Positions 1 to 9,168 of a DNA stretch of 64,000 bases are shown here, one piece after another. The DNA is taken from assembly GCF_035961655.1 (NCBI RefSeq), contig NZ_CP108393.1, positions 3,517,501 through 3,581,500 on the forward strand, read 5' to 3'. The translations under genes were made by a program, and so were the position numbers. The first letter of the stretch is position 1; each line of letters starts with the position of its first letter. The notes under the pieces were generated by a model, which was not told the DNA's origin, ran no database searches, and saw only the letters and a list, made by a program, of their open reading frames with translations. Source of the DNA: Streptomyces sp. NBC_01317. Lineage in GTDB: Bacteria; Actinomycetota; Actinomycetes; Streptomycetales; Streptomycetaceae.

Positions 1-1723
1 GGCTGCGCGGGCCGCTCTTGACGTCGACGACGATCGCGCGGTCCTCGGCCCCGGTGAGGGTGAAGAGGTCCTGGCAGGTGAAGTTCCCCAGGATGTCGGT
101 CTGTTCACCCGTGCCGACCTGCTCCCCGGTCGTGCCCTTCTTGATGACCACCTTCATCGTGCCGGCCGGGATTCCGGCGGAGGTGATGGAGCCGTCCCAC
201 GTCCCGATCAGCTCGTCCGGTACGGAGCCGGCGCCGGGGGCGGGTCCTTCAGGGTCGTCGGAGGCGGAGGCGGAGGGGGAGTCGGGGGCCGGGGAATCGG
301 AGGCCGGGGACGAGCCCGACGGGGTGGGCGACGGTGCCGGACGCCCGGGGGTGGCCGGGGCGCTCGACGTGGAGTCGGTCTTCCCCCCGCCCTGGGCCGT
401 GTCGGACCTGTTGTTGTCCTGCAACTGATTCAGGAGGAAGCCGCCGCCCACGGTCACCGCCGCCAGCGCGCCCGCCACGGCCAGCACCACCGTGCAGCTG
501 ACCTTGCGGCCCCCGCGCCCCTCCTGGCGCCCGGTGTCGCCGGACACGGACACGGAGAACCCGCCGTCGTGCGGCCGCCGCGCCGGTACGGAGGCGTCCT
601 GCGGCGGCTCCGTCGGCGGTCCGAAGACCCCCAGCGCGGGCGCCTGACCGCCGAAGCCGGTCACCGCGCTCGGGGCCCTACCCCCCTCGGCCGTACCCCC
701 GCCTGCCGCACCCTCGGTGGTCGCGCCTCCCCCCGTCGACGCCTGCGTGAACGGCACCGGCCCCGTGGCCACCGGCTGCTGCGCGGCGGCCGGTACGGAT
801 CCGGAGGCGCGCGGCACCACGTCCAGGTCCAGGATCGCCACCGCCGCCCGGCTGACCTCCTCCACCAGCGGCCCCGGCAGCCAGCCCGCCGCCACCGCCC
901 GCTCGGCCCCGCCGGGCGCGAGCCGGCGCGCGACCTCGGCGGGGGTGGGGCGCGCGGCCGGGTCCTTGGCCAGGCAGTGCGCGACCAGGTCGCGCAACGC
1001 ACCCTCCATGGGGCCCAGTTCGGGCTCCCCGTGCACCACCTTGTAGAGCAGCGCGGCGGACGAGTCCCCGGCGAACGGGCCCGCCCCCGTCGCCGCGTAC
1101 GCGAGCACCGCGCCCAGCGAGAAGACGTCGGCGGCGCCGGTCACACCCTTGCCGATGATCTGCTCGGGCGCCATGTAGCCGGGCGACCCGACGGACATAC
1201 CGGTCGCGGTGAGGGAAGCGGTGCCGTCGGTGGCGCGGGCGATGCCGAAGTCGATGAGGCGGGGGCCGTCCAGGGCCAGGAGGACGTTCGACGGCTTCAC
1301 GTCACGGTGGACCAGACCGAGCCCGTGCACCGCGGCCAGCGCCTCGGCCAGGCCCGCGCCCAGCGCCGTGACGGACCGCCCGGGCAGCGGCCCGTGGCCG
1401 GCGACCGCCTGGGTCAGCGAGGGCCCCGCCACATAGCCGGTGGCCACCCACGGGACGGCCGCCTCGGGGTCGGCGTCGAGCACCGGCGCCGACCAGCGGT
1501 GCGCGCCGGGCCCCGTCCCCACCAGCCGCGCGGAGGCCACCTCGCGCCGGAACCGGGCCCGGAACTGCTCGTCCGCCGCGTAGTGCGGGTGGACGACCTT
1601 CACCGCGACCGTACGGCCCCCCGTGGAGCGGGCGAGATACACCCGGCCCATCCCGCCGGCCCCGAGCCTGCGCAGCAGCGTGTACGGCCCGATGGTCTCC
1701 TCGCCTGCCTCCAACGGCTGCAT
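1..1723 (-). CDS. Serine/threonine protein kinase, membrane-anchored (C-terminus cut by window edge)
   Basis: Hanks-type kinase; 574 codons are visible and no stop is reached before the window edge. The kinase domain fills about residues 13-270: Gly-rich loop GAGGMG (21-26), Lys42 in AVK, HRD at 139-141 followed by VKPSN, DFG at 158-160, and an APE-type YMAPEQ. A long Ala/Gly/Pro linker follows, then one hydrophobic segment near residue 410 and an Asp/Ser/Pro-rich external stalk leading to an unidentified outer domain that begins around GTWDGSI. This is the usual Streptomyces layout of cytoplasmic kinase, one TM helix and extracellular sensor. The ATG at 1723 was chosen because a GAGGGGG Shine-Dalgarno lies 7-8 nt upstream. 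The ligand and substrates cannot be told from sequence. Confidence 0.93.
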   Translation of the reverse strand, partial: MQPLEAGEETIGPYTLLRRLGAGGMGRVYLARSTGGRTVAVKVVHPHYAADEQFRARFRREVASARLVGTGPGAHRWSAPVLDADPEAAVPWVATGYVAGPSLTQAVAGHGPLPGRSVTALGAGLAEALAAVHGLGLVHRDVKPSNVLLALDGPRLIDFGIARATDGTASLTATGMSVGSPGYMAPEQIIGKGVTGAADVFSLGAVLAYAATGAGPFAGDSSAALLYKVVHGEPELGPMEGALRDLVAHCLAKDPAARPTPAEVARRLAPGGAERAVAAGWLPGPLVEEVSRAAVAILDLDVVPRASGSVPAAAQQPVATGPVPFTQASTGGGATTEGAAGGGTAEGGRAPSAVTGFGGQAPALGVFGPPTEPPQDASVPARRPHDGGFSVSVSGDTGRQEGRGGRKVSCTVVLAVAGALAAVTVGGGFLLNQLQDNNRSDTAQGGGKTDSTSSAPATPGRPAPSPTPSGSSPASDSPAPDSPSASASDDPEGPAPGAGSVPDELIGTWDGSITSAGIPAGTMKVVIKKGTTGEQVGTGEQTDILGNFTCQDLFTLTGAEDRAIVVDVKSGPRS

Positions 1724-1824
1724 GCTGTTGTCCCCCTCAGCCTCGCGCGCGTTCGTACGGAGCAGCGTAGGGGGTCTTTCGAACGCCCCCCAGGCCCGCG
1801 GGTGTCAGGGGCGGAACCAAGGGG

Positions 1825-2784
<960 letters not shown>

Positions 2785-2977
2785 CTAGACCCGGCCCCTG
2801 CGGGGGCCCGCTCCGGGGGCTTCCCGGGTGTGTCCGGCGCGCGTCCCGCGTGTCTCCCGTCAGCACGTCAGGGCCCCTGTCAAACGTCCGGGTGAAGTGA
2901 TCTTTCCCTCTACCGCTGCGCACACGCTGCGTGCTAGGCTCGCCGCAAGTTGCAGTTTGGTTTCCCTTGCAGTACAG

Positions 2978-3010
2978 AGCCTGCGGAGCATGTGACCCGC
3001 AGGCTTTTGT
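2978..3010 (+). promoter_or_regulatory. Terminator-like hairpin in the cold-shock gene leader
   Basis: AGCCTGCGG (2978-2986) pairs perfectly with CCGCAGGCT (2997-3005) around a 10-nt loop and runs straight into TTTTGT. It sits about 60 nt before the start codon of the cold-shock gene and downstream of a plausible -10 (TAGGCT, 2932-2937). The shape is that of an intrinsic terminator, so in the leader it could act as an attenuator or temperature-responsive element. That role is inference. Confidence 0.55.
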
Positions 3011-3070
3011 AGTTTTCAGACTTCTTTGCAGGTTCTGGAGCAGGGCAACCCTTTGGCCCAAGGAGGGCTT

Positions 3071-3274
3071 ATGGCTACCGGAACCGTCAAGTGGTTCAAC
3101 GCTGAAAAGGGCTTCGGCTTCATCGCCCAGGACGGCGGCGGCCCGGATGTCTTCGTCCACTACTCCGCGATCAACGCGTCCGGTTTTCGCTCCCTTGAGG
3201 AGAACCAGGTCGTGAACTTCGACGTCACTCAGGGACCCAAGGGTCCCCAGGCGGAGAACGTCACCCCGGCCTAG
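3071..3274 (+). CDS. Cold-shock domain protein (CspA family)
   Basis: A 67-residue single-domain nucleic-acid-binding protein. The RNP1-like motif KGFGFIAQD (residues 14-22) and RNP2-like VFVHYSAI (about 27-34) are intact, and the length is exactly that of Streptomyces Csp proteins. The ATG at 3071 has AGGAGG four nucleotides upstream; the in-frame codons further 5' are leader. Family members act as RNA chaperones in the cytoplasm, and many are expressed constitutively despite the name. The gene is monocistronic: it has its own long leader containing a terminator-like hairpin and a strong terminator follows. Confidence 0.97.
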   Translation: MATGTVKWFNAEKGFGFIAQDGGGPDVFVHYSAINASGFRSLEENQVVNFDVTQGPKGPQAENVTPA

Positions 3275-3318
3275 TCTTCCGGGTAGGCGATCGCGAAGAT
3301 CTTGAAGAGCAGTACCCA

Positions 3319-3362
3319 AGGAGCCCTGCGTCCCCCACTCGGGTGGGGAAAGCAGGGCTCCT
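3319..3362 (+). terminator. Strong intrinsic terminator between the cold-shock gene and the TetR gene
   Basis: AGGAGCCCTGC (3319-3329) pairs perfectly with GCAGGGCTCCT (3352-3362), and a second inner stem (CCCCAC with GTGGGG) lies within the loop. It lies between convergent genes (cold-shock gene ending 3274 on plus, TetR gene ending 3407 on minus) and can serve both. Confidence 0.85.
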
Positions 3363-3406
3363 GCCCTTGCCGGGGGCGTATCCGGGCGTCGTGTCCGGGA
3401 GCCGGC

Positions 3407-4117
3407 CTACGCGTCCGCGTCCGCCCCCGCCGACCAACGCTCCCCCGCCATCAGGCCGCCGAGCCCGGTCCAGGCGAAGTTCATCAGCGTGGCCGCGGCC
3501 TCCCGCGACGAGACGCTCGGGGTGTCGTTCGCCCAGCCCGCCAGCGACTCCGCGGCCCCCACCAGCGCCTGCGCCAGACCGGTCACATCCCGCCCGCCGA
3601 GGTCGGAGGGGGTGGGCGAAACGGCGCCCGGGGCACCGGACGGGACAGCGGCGCGCGACTCCCCGGCCGCCGCCTCCACCAACTCCGCGACGTACGCCAC
3701 CAGCCGTTCCCGCAGCAGGGTCACCTCCCCGGCGAAGGGCTCCCCGTGCGTACGGGCCTGGCGGTGCAGCACCGCCCAGCCGTCCGGGTGGTCCGCCGTG
3801 TGCGCGAAGAACGCCGTCAGCCCCGCCCACAGCTGCCGGTCGGCCGGCAGCCCCGGCTCCGCGCCCGCCCGTACCGCCTCGATCAGGGCCTCTCCCTCAC
3901 GCCGGACGCAGGCGGTGAAGAGTTCTTCCTTGGAATGCAGGTACAGATACACCAGCGGCTTGGAGACCCCGGCGAGTTCGGCTATCTCGTCCATCGACGC
4001 GGCCCGGTAACCCCGCTGCCCGAAGACCCGTACGGCGGCGTCCATCATCTGCCGCTCCCGTACCGCCCGGGGTAAGCGCCTGTTTCTGGAAGCACGTACG
4101 ACACCCACGTCAGACAT
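3407..4117 (-). CDS. TetR/AcrR family transcriptional regulator
   Basis: A 236-residue repressor-type protein. The N-terminal helix-turn-helix spans about residues 20-66, with RQMMDAAVRVFGQRGY, the recognition region MDEIAELAGVSKPLVY and the typical YLHSKEELF end. The C-terminal half is Ala-rich and helical and would hold the ligand pocket and dimer interface; it resembles no ligand class I can name. It is transcribed alone, convergent to the cold-shock gene. The nearest downstream-oriented neighbours are a DUF4229 protein and mqnE, so its target is not obvious from context. Confidence 0.9.
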   Translation of the reverse strand: MSDVGVVRASRNRRLPRAVRERQMMDAAVRVFGQRGYRAASMDEIAELAGVSKPLVYLYLHSKEELFTACVRREGEALIEAVRAGAEPGLPADRQLWAGLTAFFAHTADHPDGWAVLHRQARTHGEPFAGEVTLLRERLVAYVAELVEAAAGESRAAVPSGAPGAVSPTPSDLGGRDVTGLAQALVGAAESLAGWANDTPSVSSREAAATLMNFAWTGLGGLMAGERWSAGADADA

Positions 4118-4220
4118 CCCTCCCCCGCTGCCGCCGAACTGCCCGGTAGGCCTGATAAGCCTACGACTTGACGGACATGTGAACGACGGCCCGGCGTGAG
4201 GAAACCGCGCCGGACAGGCC

Positions 4221-4520
4221 CTACCTCTGCGCCGCGCCGTCCTCCTGGGACTTGCTGGCCTCCAGCTTGGCGCGCGCGCCCGCGACCTTGTCGACCAGTT
4301 GCGCCGACATCGCGTCGCGCTGCCTGCGCAGCAGGACGAAGCTGAGCGGGGCCGACAGGACCAGGGCGAGGAGCAGCACCCAGATCACGTTGGAGTCGCC
4401 GAAGCCCTTGGGGACCACGCCGAAGTGGACGAGCACGGCGGAGAAGACGAGGCAGCCCATGAAGACGCCGATCCGCATCGCGGTGTAGCGGAGGGTGGGG
4501 CTCGGATTAGCGAGGGTCAC
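4221..4520 (-). CDS. DUF4229 small membrane protein
   Basis: A 99-residue protein with two hydrophobic helices (about residues 15-37 and 45-65) followed by a charged cytoplasmic tail (RRQRDAMSAQLVDKVAGARAKL), the layout of the actinobacterial DUF4229 family, whose function is unknown. The GTG start at 4520 is preceded by AGAAGG about eight nucleotides upstream. It lies on the same strand as, and 24 nt downstream of, the GNAT gene, so the GNAT gene, mqnE and this gene could share a transcript. Confidence 0.85.
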   Translation of the reverse strand: MTLANPSPTLRYTAMRIGVFMGCLVFSAVLVHFGVVPKGFGDSNVIWVLLLALVLSAPLSFVLLRRQRDAMSAQLVDKVAGARAKLEASKSQEDGAAQR

Positions 4521-4544
4521 AACAGGCCTTCTCTCTTCCCGCGT

Positions 4545-5078
4545 TCAGTACGGGTGGTGGAGCGGGAGCAACATGACGATGTCGTCGCGGTCGTCACCGG
4601 GCGCGACCCGGATCGCGTCGGGCACCCGCCCGACTTCCTTGTAGCCGCACGACGCGTAGAAGCGGTCGACGCCCGTGCCGCCGCGGCAGGTGAGGCGGAT
4701 CGCCTCGATGCCCCCGACGCGCCGGGCGGCGTCCGCGGCGGCGGCCATCAGGTCACGGCCGTACCCCTGGCCCTGGTGCCGGGGGTGGACCATCACCGTG
4801 TACAGCCAGAGCCAGTGGCGCATCAGCCGGTGGGTGTTGAGCGTGAGGAACGCCGTCGCGGCGACGGCGCCCCCCTCGTCGTACCCGACCAGCAGCCGGC
4901 AGCGCCCCTCCGCCATCGCGGTGAGGTGCTTGACCAGCTCGGGCCGTACGTCGTCGCCGGTCACCGGCGGCACGAAGCCGACGGAGCCGCCGGCGTTGGA
5001 GACATCCGTCCACAGCGCGACGAGTCCGTCGTGCAGGGTGCGGTCCACCGCCGGATCCAGTTCGAATATGAGCGACAT
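4545..5078 (-). CDS. GNAT family N-acetyltransferase
   Basis: A 177-residue GNAT-fold protein. The acetyl-CoA pyrophosphate-binding loop reads HPRHQGQGYGRDLMAAA (Q/RxxGxG/A signature, about residues 97-113), preceded by the beta-4 strand WLYTVMV and followed by the beta-5 region IRLTCRGGTGVDRFYASCGYKEVGR. The acceptor substrate cannot be predicted. It starts 17 nt after mqnE ends on the same strand, so it is probably co-transcribed with mqnE. Confidence 0.9.
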   Translation of the reverse strand: MSLIFELDPAVDRTLHDGLVALWTDVSNAGGSVGFVPPVTGDDVRPELVKHLTAMAEGRCRLLVGYDEGGAVAATAFLTLNTHRLMRHWLWLYTVMVHPRHQGQGYGRDLMAAAADAARRVGGIEAIRLTCRGGTGVDRFYASCGYKEVGRVPDAIRVAPGDDRDDIVMLLPLHHPY

Positions 5079-5095
5079 CCCTCTGTTCTCCGGAC

Positions 5096-6274
5096 TCAGA
5101 GCCGCATGGGCTGCGGGGACTCGCGGCGGTCGGCGTCCGGCCCCGGGTACTCGCGGATGATCTCGTAACGGGTGTTGCGCTCGACCGGCCGGAAGCCGGC
5201 GTCGCGGATCAGGTCGAGCAGATCCTCACGGCCCAGCTTGTTGGGCGTGCCGTAGTTGTCCGCGTCGTGCGTGATCTTGTACTCGACCACCGAGCCGTCC
5301 ATGTCGTCCGCGCCGTGCTGGAGGGCGAGTTGCGCGGTCTGGACGCCGTGCATCACCCAGAAGACCTTGACGTGCGGGACGTTGTCGAAGAGCAGCCGCG
5401 AGACGGCGAAGGTCTTGAGCGCCTCCGCGCCGGTGGCCATGGTGGTGCGGGCCTGGAGGCGGTTGCGGATCTTGCCGTCCTTCATGTCCACGAAGTCGTG
5501 CTGGTAGCGCAGCGGGATGAAGACCTGGAAACCGCCGGTCTCGTCCTGGAGCTCCCGCAGCCGCAGCACGTGGTCGACGCGGTGGCGGGGCTCCTCGATG
5601 TGCCCGTACAGCATCGTCGCCGGGGTCTTGAGCCCCTTCGCGTGGGCCAGGCGGTGGATGCGCGACCAGTCCTCCCAGTGGGTGTGGTGGTCGACGATGT
5701 GCTGCCGGACCTCCCAGTCGAAGATCTCCGCGCCGCCGCCGGTCAGCGACTCCAGCCCCGCCTCGATCAGCTCGTCGAGGATCTCGGACGCCGAGAGGCC
5801 CGAGATCGTCTCGAAGTGGTGGATCTCGGTGGCGGTGAACGCCTTGAGGGAGACCTCGGGGAGGGCTTCCTTGAGGGCGCTCAGCGAGCGCGGGTAGTAG
5901 CGCCAGGGGAGGGTCGGGTGCAGGCCGTTGACGATGTGCAGCTCGGTGAGGTTCTCGCCGCGCATCGCGGTGGCGAGGCGGACGGCCTCCTCGATGCGCA
6001 TCGTGTACGCGTCCTTCTCGCCCGGCTTGCGCTGGAACGAGCAGTACGTGCACGACGCGGTGCACACGTTGGTCATGTTGAGGTGGCGGTTGACGTTGAA
6101 GTGGACGACGTCGCCGTTCTTCCGCGTCCGCACCTCGTGGGCGAGCCCGCCGAGCCAGGCCAGGTCGTCCGTCTCGTACAGGGCGATACCGTCCTCGCGG
6201 GACAGCCGCTCTCCCGCCCGGACCTTCTGCTCCAGCTCGCGCTTGAGACCTACATCTTGAATAGATGCAGTCAT
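5096..6274 (-). CDS. mqnE: MqnE, aminofutalosine synthase (radical SAM)
   Basis: Joins the MqnA product (3-enolpyruvyl-benzoate) to SAM-derived adenosyl, giving aminofutalosine in the futalosine pathway. 392 residues. The radical-SAM cluster motif is CTASCTYC with Cys71, Cys75 and Cys78 (CX3CX2C). Family landmarks include NVNRHLNMTNVC ahead of the cluster and a GLESLTGGGAEIF segment later. The start at 6274 was chosen over an upstream ATG because GGAGG lies 7 nt before it and MTASIQ begins the conserved region. It is separated from mqnA by regulatory and accessory genes, and its upstream side borders the inserted biosynthetic cluster. Confidence 0.96.
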   Translation of the reverse strand: MTASIQDVGLKRELEQKVRAGERLSREDGIALYETDDLAWLGGLAHEVRTRKNGDVVHFNVNRHLNMTNVCTASCTYCSFQRKPGEKDAYTMRIEEAVRLATAMRGENLTELHIVNGLHPTLPWRYYPRSLSALKEALPEVSLKAFTATEIHHFETISGLSASEILDELIEAGLESLTGGGAEIFDWEVRQHIVDHHTHWEDWSRIHRLAHAKGLKTPATMLYGHIEEPRHRVDHVLRLRELQDETGGFQVFIPLRYQHDFVDMKDGKIRNRLQARTTMATGAEALKTFAVSRLLFDNVPHVKVFWVMHGVQTAQLALQHGADDMDGSVVEYKITHDADNYGTPNKLGREDLLDLIRDAGFRPVERNTRYEIIREYPGPDADRRESPQPMRL

Positions 6275-6324
6275 CAGGCCGCCTCCCATATGTCTGCCAA
6301 TCGGGCCTGTCGAGCCTACGCCCC

Positions 6325-7305
6325 TCACGGCACGAGAACGACGCGCCCCATGCTCCTCCGCTCTTCGAGCAGGTCATGGGCGCGCGCCGCCTCGGCCAGC
6401 GGGACGCGCGCGTGGACGACCGGCCGTACGGATCCGTCCTGTACGAAGCGGAGCAGGAGCCGTACGCCCTCCGCCGCCTCCTCGGGCCGGCCGCCCAGGA
6501 GCGTGGGCATGCTGAAGCCCATGACCTGCCGCATGCCCATCAGCGACAGGACAGGGATCGAGGGCTGTGCGGTGTCGCCGCCGGAGGCGCCGTAGAAGAC
6601 GAGCCTGCCGTACGGGGCGAGCAGCTTGACGTCGTCCAGGAGCTGCCGGCCGCCGATTCCGTCGAGGACGACGTCGACCCCGCCGGGCCCGGCCGCCTCG
6701 GCGGCCCGCTCGGGCCAGTCGGGGGCGGTGTGGTCGACGGCGGCGTCCGCGCCGAGGGAGAGGGCGAAGTCGCGCTTGGCCGGGGAGCCCGCCGTGGCGA
6801 TGACGCGGGCGGCGCCGAGCGCGCGGGCGGCCTGGACGGCGATGTGCCCGATGGCTCCTGCGCCCGCGTGGACGAGGACCGTCTCGCCCTCGGCGACCCG
6901 GGCGGTACGGAGCAGGTGGACGGCGACCCGGCCGGTGGAGCCGAGGAGCGTGCCCTCGGCGGGGTCCAGTCCTTCGGGCAGCGGCAGGAGGTGCGTGGCG
7001 GGCGCCGCCACGTACTCCGCGTAGGCGTTGCGCGCCTTCCACACGACGACCCGCTGACCGGGTGTGACCTCGCGCACGCGGTCGCCGGCCGCGACGACCG
7101 TGCCGACGACGTCCGTGGACGGGCAGTGCGGGAGGGGCGGCGGGCCGAGAGGGAAGGTGCCGAGCCTGCGCTGTACGTCGGCGTGGTCGACGCCGATCGC
7201 CTCGGCGCGGACGAGGACGTCCTCGGGGCCGTACGCGGGCTGTTCCGCCTCCTCGGTGACCAGGACCTTGGACGGGCCGTACTCGTGGTGGCGCACGATG
7301 CGCAC
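6325..7305 (-). CDS. Zinc-independent MDR family NADPH:quinone/enoyl reductase
   Basis: A 326-residue medium-chain dehydrogenase/reductase of the quinone oxidoreductase group. It has an N-terminal GroES-like domain (DVQRRLGTFP, GDRV turn) and the Rossmann loop AGAGAIGHIAVQAARALGA near residues 148-166. The catalytic-zinc ligands of alcohol dehydrogenases are absent. The GTG start has GGAG five nucleotides upstream. It ends 50 nt before mqnE on the same strand and follows the leftward arm of the putative biosynthetic cluster after a 48-nt gap. It could be a conserved neighbour of mqnE or a cluster reductase (for example a butenolide double-bond reductase); the sequence does not decide. Confidence 0.85.
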   Translation of the reverse strand: MRIVRHHEYGPSKVLVTEEAEQPAYGPEDVLVRAEAIGVDHADVQRRLGTFPLGPPPLPHCPSTDVVGTVVAAGDRVREVTPGQRVVVWKARNAYAEYVAAPATHLLPLPEGLDPAEGTLLGSTGRVAVHLLRTARVAEGETVLVHAGAGAIGHIAVQAARALGAARVIATAGSPAKRDFALSLGADAAVDHTAPDWPERAAEAAGPGGVDVVLDGIGGRQLLDDVKLLAPYGRLVFYGASGGDTAQPSIPVLSLMGMRQVMGFSMPTLLGGRPEEAAEGVRLLLRFVQDGSVRPVVHARVPLAEAARAHDLLEERRSMGRVVLVP

Positions 7306-7353
7306 GTTGTCTCCTCACTCGGGGGCGGGCGCGGGCGCCCGGGTGTCAGGTGC

Positions 7354-7782
7354 TCAGGTCACCGGCAGGTGCGCGACGGCAGGTGGCTCGGATCGTCCTG
7401 CCTTCTCCTCAAGATCCCCGCCCGCGAGCACCCGCAACCGGTCACATGTGTCCCACACGTCCACGTGCAGGGTGTGCCGGGCGCAGCATTCCAGCACGGT
7501 CACGCCGGCGGCGGGGTGGGTGAACACGAATCCGCCGCCGACGTCCTCCGACCGTACGCGCAGCGGCCTGAGCCACGACTCGTAGAGCGTGCGGGCGATG
7601 TGCCGCAGCCGCCGCTCCTTGCCGGCCACGGCCTCGGGGTCCCGTCCCACGCCGTTCGGTGTCCAGCGGTCGAGCACCTCCAGGTCCTGGCGGGTGATGC
7701 CGGTACGCGGGGTGCAGTCGATCAGGACGACGGGCCCCCCAGTGGGTGTCCCGCCGTCCCGGTGCACGTCGTTGTGCTCCAT
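7354..7782 (-). CDS. Hypothetical protein in the AfsA/type II PKS cluster
   Basis: A 142-residue soluble protein I do not recognise. It has no signal peptide or membrane segment. Visible features are a compact beta-rich middle (GGGFVFTHPAAGVTVLECCARHTLHVDVWDTC cut at intervals by His and Cys) and four cysteines, two of them adjacent. It follows the ketoreductase gene by 16 nt on the same strand, so it is likely co-transcribed. There is no strong Shine-Dalgarno, which suggests translational coupling. High GC3 in this frame supports real coding. A small accessory enzyme (cyclase-like or cupin-like) is only a guess. Confidence 0.65.
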   Translation of the reverse strand: MEHNDVHRDGGTPTGGPVVLIDCTPRTGITRQDLEVLDRWTPNGVGRDPEAVAGKERRLRHIARTLYESWLRPLRVRSEDVGGGFVFTHPAAGVTVLECCARHTLHVDVWDTCDRLRVLAGGDLEEKAGRSEPPAVAHLPVT

Positions 7783-7798
7783 GGTGGAAACCGACCGT

Positions 7799-8503
7799 TC
7801 AGTGGCCCATGCCGATGCCGCCGCTCACCGGAACCACGGCCCCGGTGACGAACGACGCGGCGTCACTCGCCAGGAACCGTACGACCGCCGCCACCTCGTC
7901 GGCGGTCCCGGTGCGCCGCAGCGGGGTGTTGCCGATCAGCTCCGACCTGCGGCCGTCGGTGATGTGCTCGATCATGTCGGTCTCGATCAGGCCCGGGGTG
8001 ACGACGTTGGAGGTGATCTTCCGGGCCCCCAGCTCCCAGGCGAGCGAGCGGGCGAGGCCCACCAGGGCGCTCTTGGACGCGGCGTAGTTGGTCTGTCCCG
8101 GCGAGCCGAGCGAGCCCATCACGGAGGACATGAACACCAGCCGCCCCCAGCGCTTCCTGAGCATGCCGCCGGTGGCGTGCTTGGCGAGCCGGAAGGCGCC
8201 CATGACGTTGGTGTCGAGGACGTCCTTGAAGTCCTTCTCGCTCATCATCGGCAGGAGGCCGTCCCGGGTGATGCCCGCGTTGGCGACGAGCACCTCCACG
8301 GGGCCGTACTGGGCCTCCACGTCGGCGACCGCGCGTTTGACGGACTCCTCCTCGGTGACGTCGCACGCCACCCCGAACAGGCCGGGCGGCGGGGCGCCGG
8401 TGCGGTAGGTGACGGCCACCTTGTCGCCCGCCTCGGCGAACGACCGCGCCACGGCGAGTCCGATGCCCCGGTTGCCCCCGCTGATGAGAACGGTGCGGCT
8501 CAT
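7799..8503 (-). CDS. FabG-like 3-oxoacyl-ACP reductase (SDR)
   Basis: A 234-residue short-chain dehydrogenase. The NADPH-binding glycine motif SGGNRGIG lies at residues 8-15, NAG in VANAGIT follows, the catalytic Ser is in MSSVMGS and the catalytic Tyr-Lys pair is in YAASK. The closing PVSGGIGMGH is FabG-like. It probably reduces a beta-ketoacyl-ACP made by the ketosynthase pair of the divergent operon, or a later butenolide intermediate. The ATG at 8503 overlaps the end of the HAD gene (ATGA), so the two are translationally coupled in the order AfsA, HAD, SDR. Confidence 0.92.
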   Translation of the reverse strand: MSRTVLISGGNRGIGLAVARSFAEAGDKVAVTYRTGAPPPGLFGVACDVTEEESVKRAVADVEAQYGPVEVLVANAGITRDGLLPMMSEKDFKDVLDTNVMGAFRLAKHATGGMLRKRWGRLVFMSSVMGSLGSPGQTNYAASKSALVGLARSLAWELGARKITSNVVTPGLIETDMIEHITDGRRSELIGNTPLRRTGTADEVAAVVRFLASDAASFVTGAVVPVSGGIGMGH

Positions 8504-9168
8504 GCCAGTTCCTTTCGCAGTACGCGGACGGCATCCGCGGTGTCGGTGAAGTGCAGCCCGTGCCAGCCGGCCAGGACCGCTCCCTCGCAGTTCTCCGCCA
8601 GGTCGTCGGCGAGGAGGCTCTGTGCCGCGGGAATCCCGGAGCGCCGTGCGGCGAGGTCGAAGATCTCCCGGTCGGGTTTGCGGCACCCCGTCTCGAACGA
8701 CATCACCAGGGCGTCGAAGAGGCCGGGGTCGACCATCTGCCGCCAGTACGGGTCCCAGCCGGGCGGCATGTTGGAAAGCAGGCCCACGAAGACACCCGCG
8801 TCGCGAATCCGCTCCAGCTCGTCGATCCACGGCCGGTTGACGCGCCGGTCGGCGAACCAGCGTTCGGCGAAGCCGGACATGTCGGCGCGGATCCCGAACT
8901 CGTCCAGGAGCGCGGCCTCGACCTGCCGGCCCCACTCGTCCTCGTCCACGAGCGGGGTGTCCAGCGGGGCCATCGAGCCGGTGCCGTACCGGCGGCCGAC
9001 CGTGCGCATCGCCGCGTGCAGCGCGGCGGGCTCCAGGCCCATGGGTTCACAGAAGGAGGCGACGGCCCAGGGCAGCGGCGGGGTGAGGACACCGCGGAAG
9101 TCGGTCCAGACGGCGCGGACGCCGGTCGTCCCGTCGGTCTTTTCGCCTGTCTTCTCGGCGCTCGTCAT
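8500..9168 (-). CDS. HAD superfamily phosphatase-like protein
   Basis: A 222-residue HAD-like hydrolase. Motif I is WTDFRGVL with nucleophile Asp23, but the usual second Asp two residues later is Arg25. Motif II is the Ser of GLLSNMP, motif III the Lys of GCRKPDREIF and motif IV the acidic pair in LLADDLAENCEGA. The gene overlaps the AfsA-type gene upstream (ATGA at 9165-9168). AfsA-type enzymes use dihydroxyacetone phosphate and leave a phosphate that must be removed; the methylenomycin furan pathway pairs the AfsA-like MmfL with the phosphatase MmfP. By analogy this is the likely dephosphorylating step, with the caveat that the general-acid position is altered. Confidence 0.85.
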   Translation of the reverse strand: MTSAEKTGEKTDGTTGVRAVWTDFRGVLTPPLPWAVASFCEPMGLEPAALHAAMRTVGRRYGTGSMAPLDTPLVDEDEWGRQVEAALLDEFGIRADMSGFAERWFADRRVNRPWIDELERIRDAGVFVGLLSNMPPGWDPYWRQMVDPGLFDALVMSFETGCRKPDREIFDLAARRSGIPAAQSLLADDLAENCEGAVLAGWHGLHFTDTADAVRVLRKELA

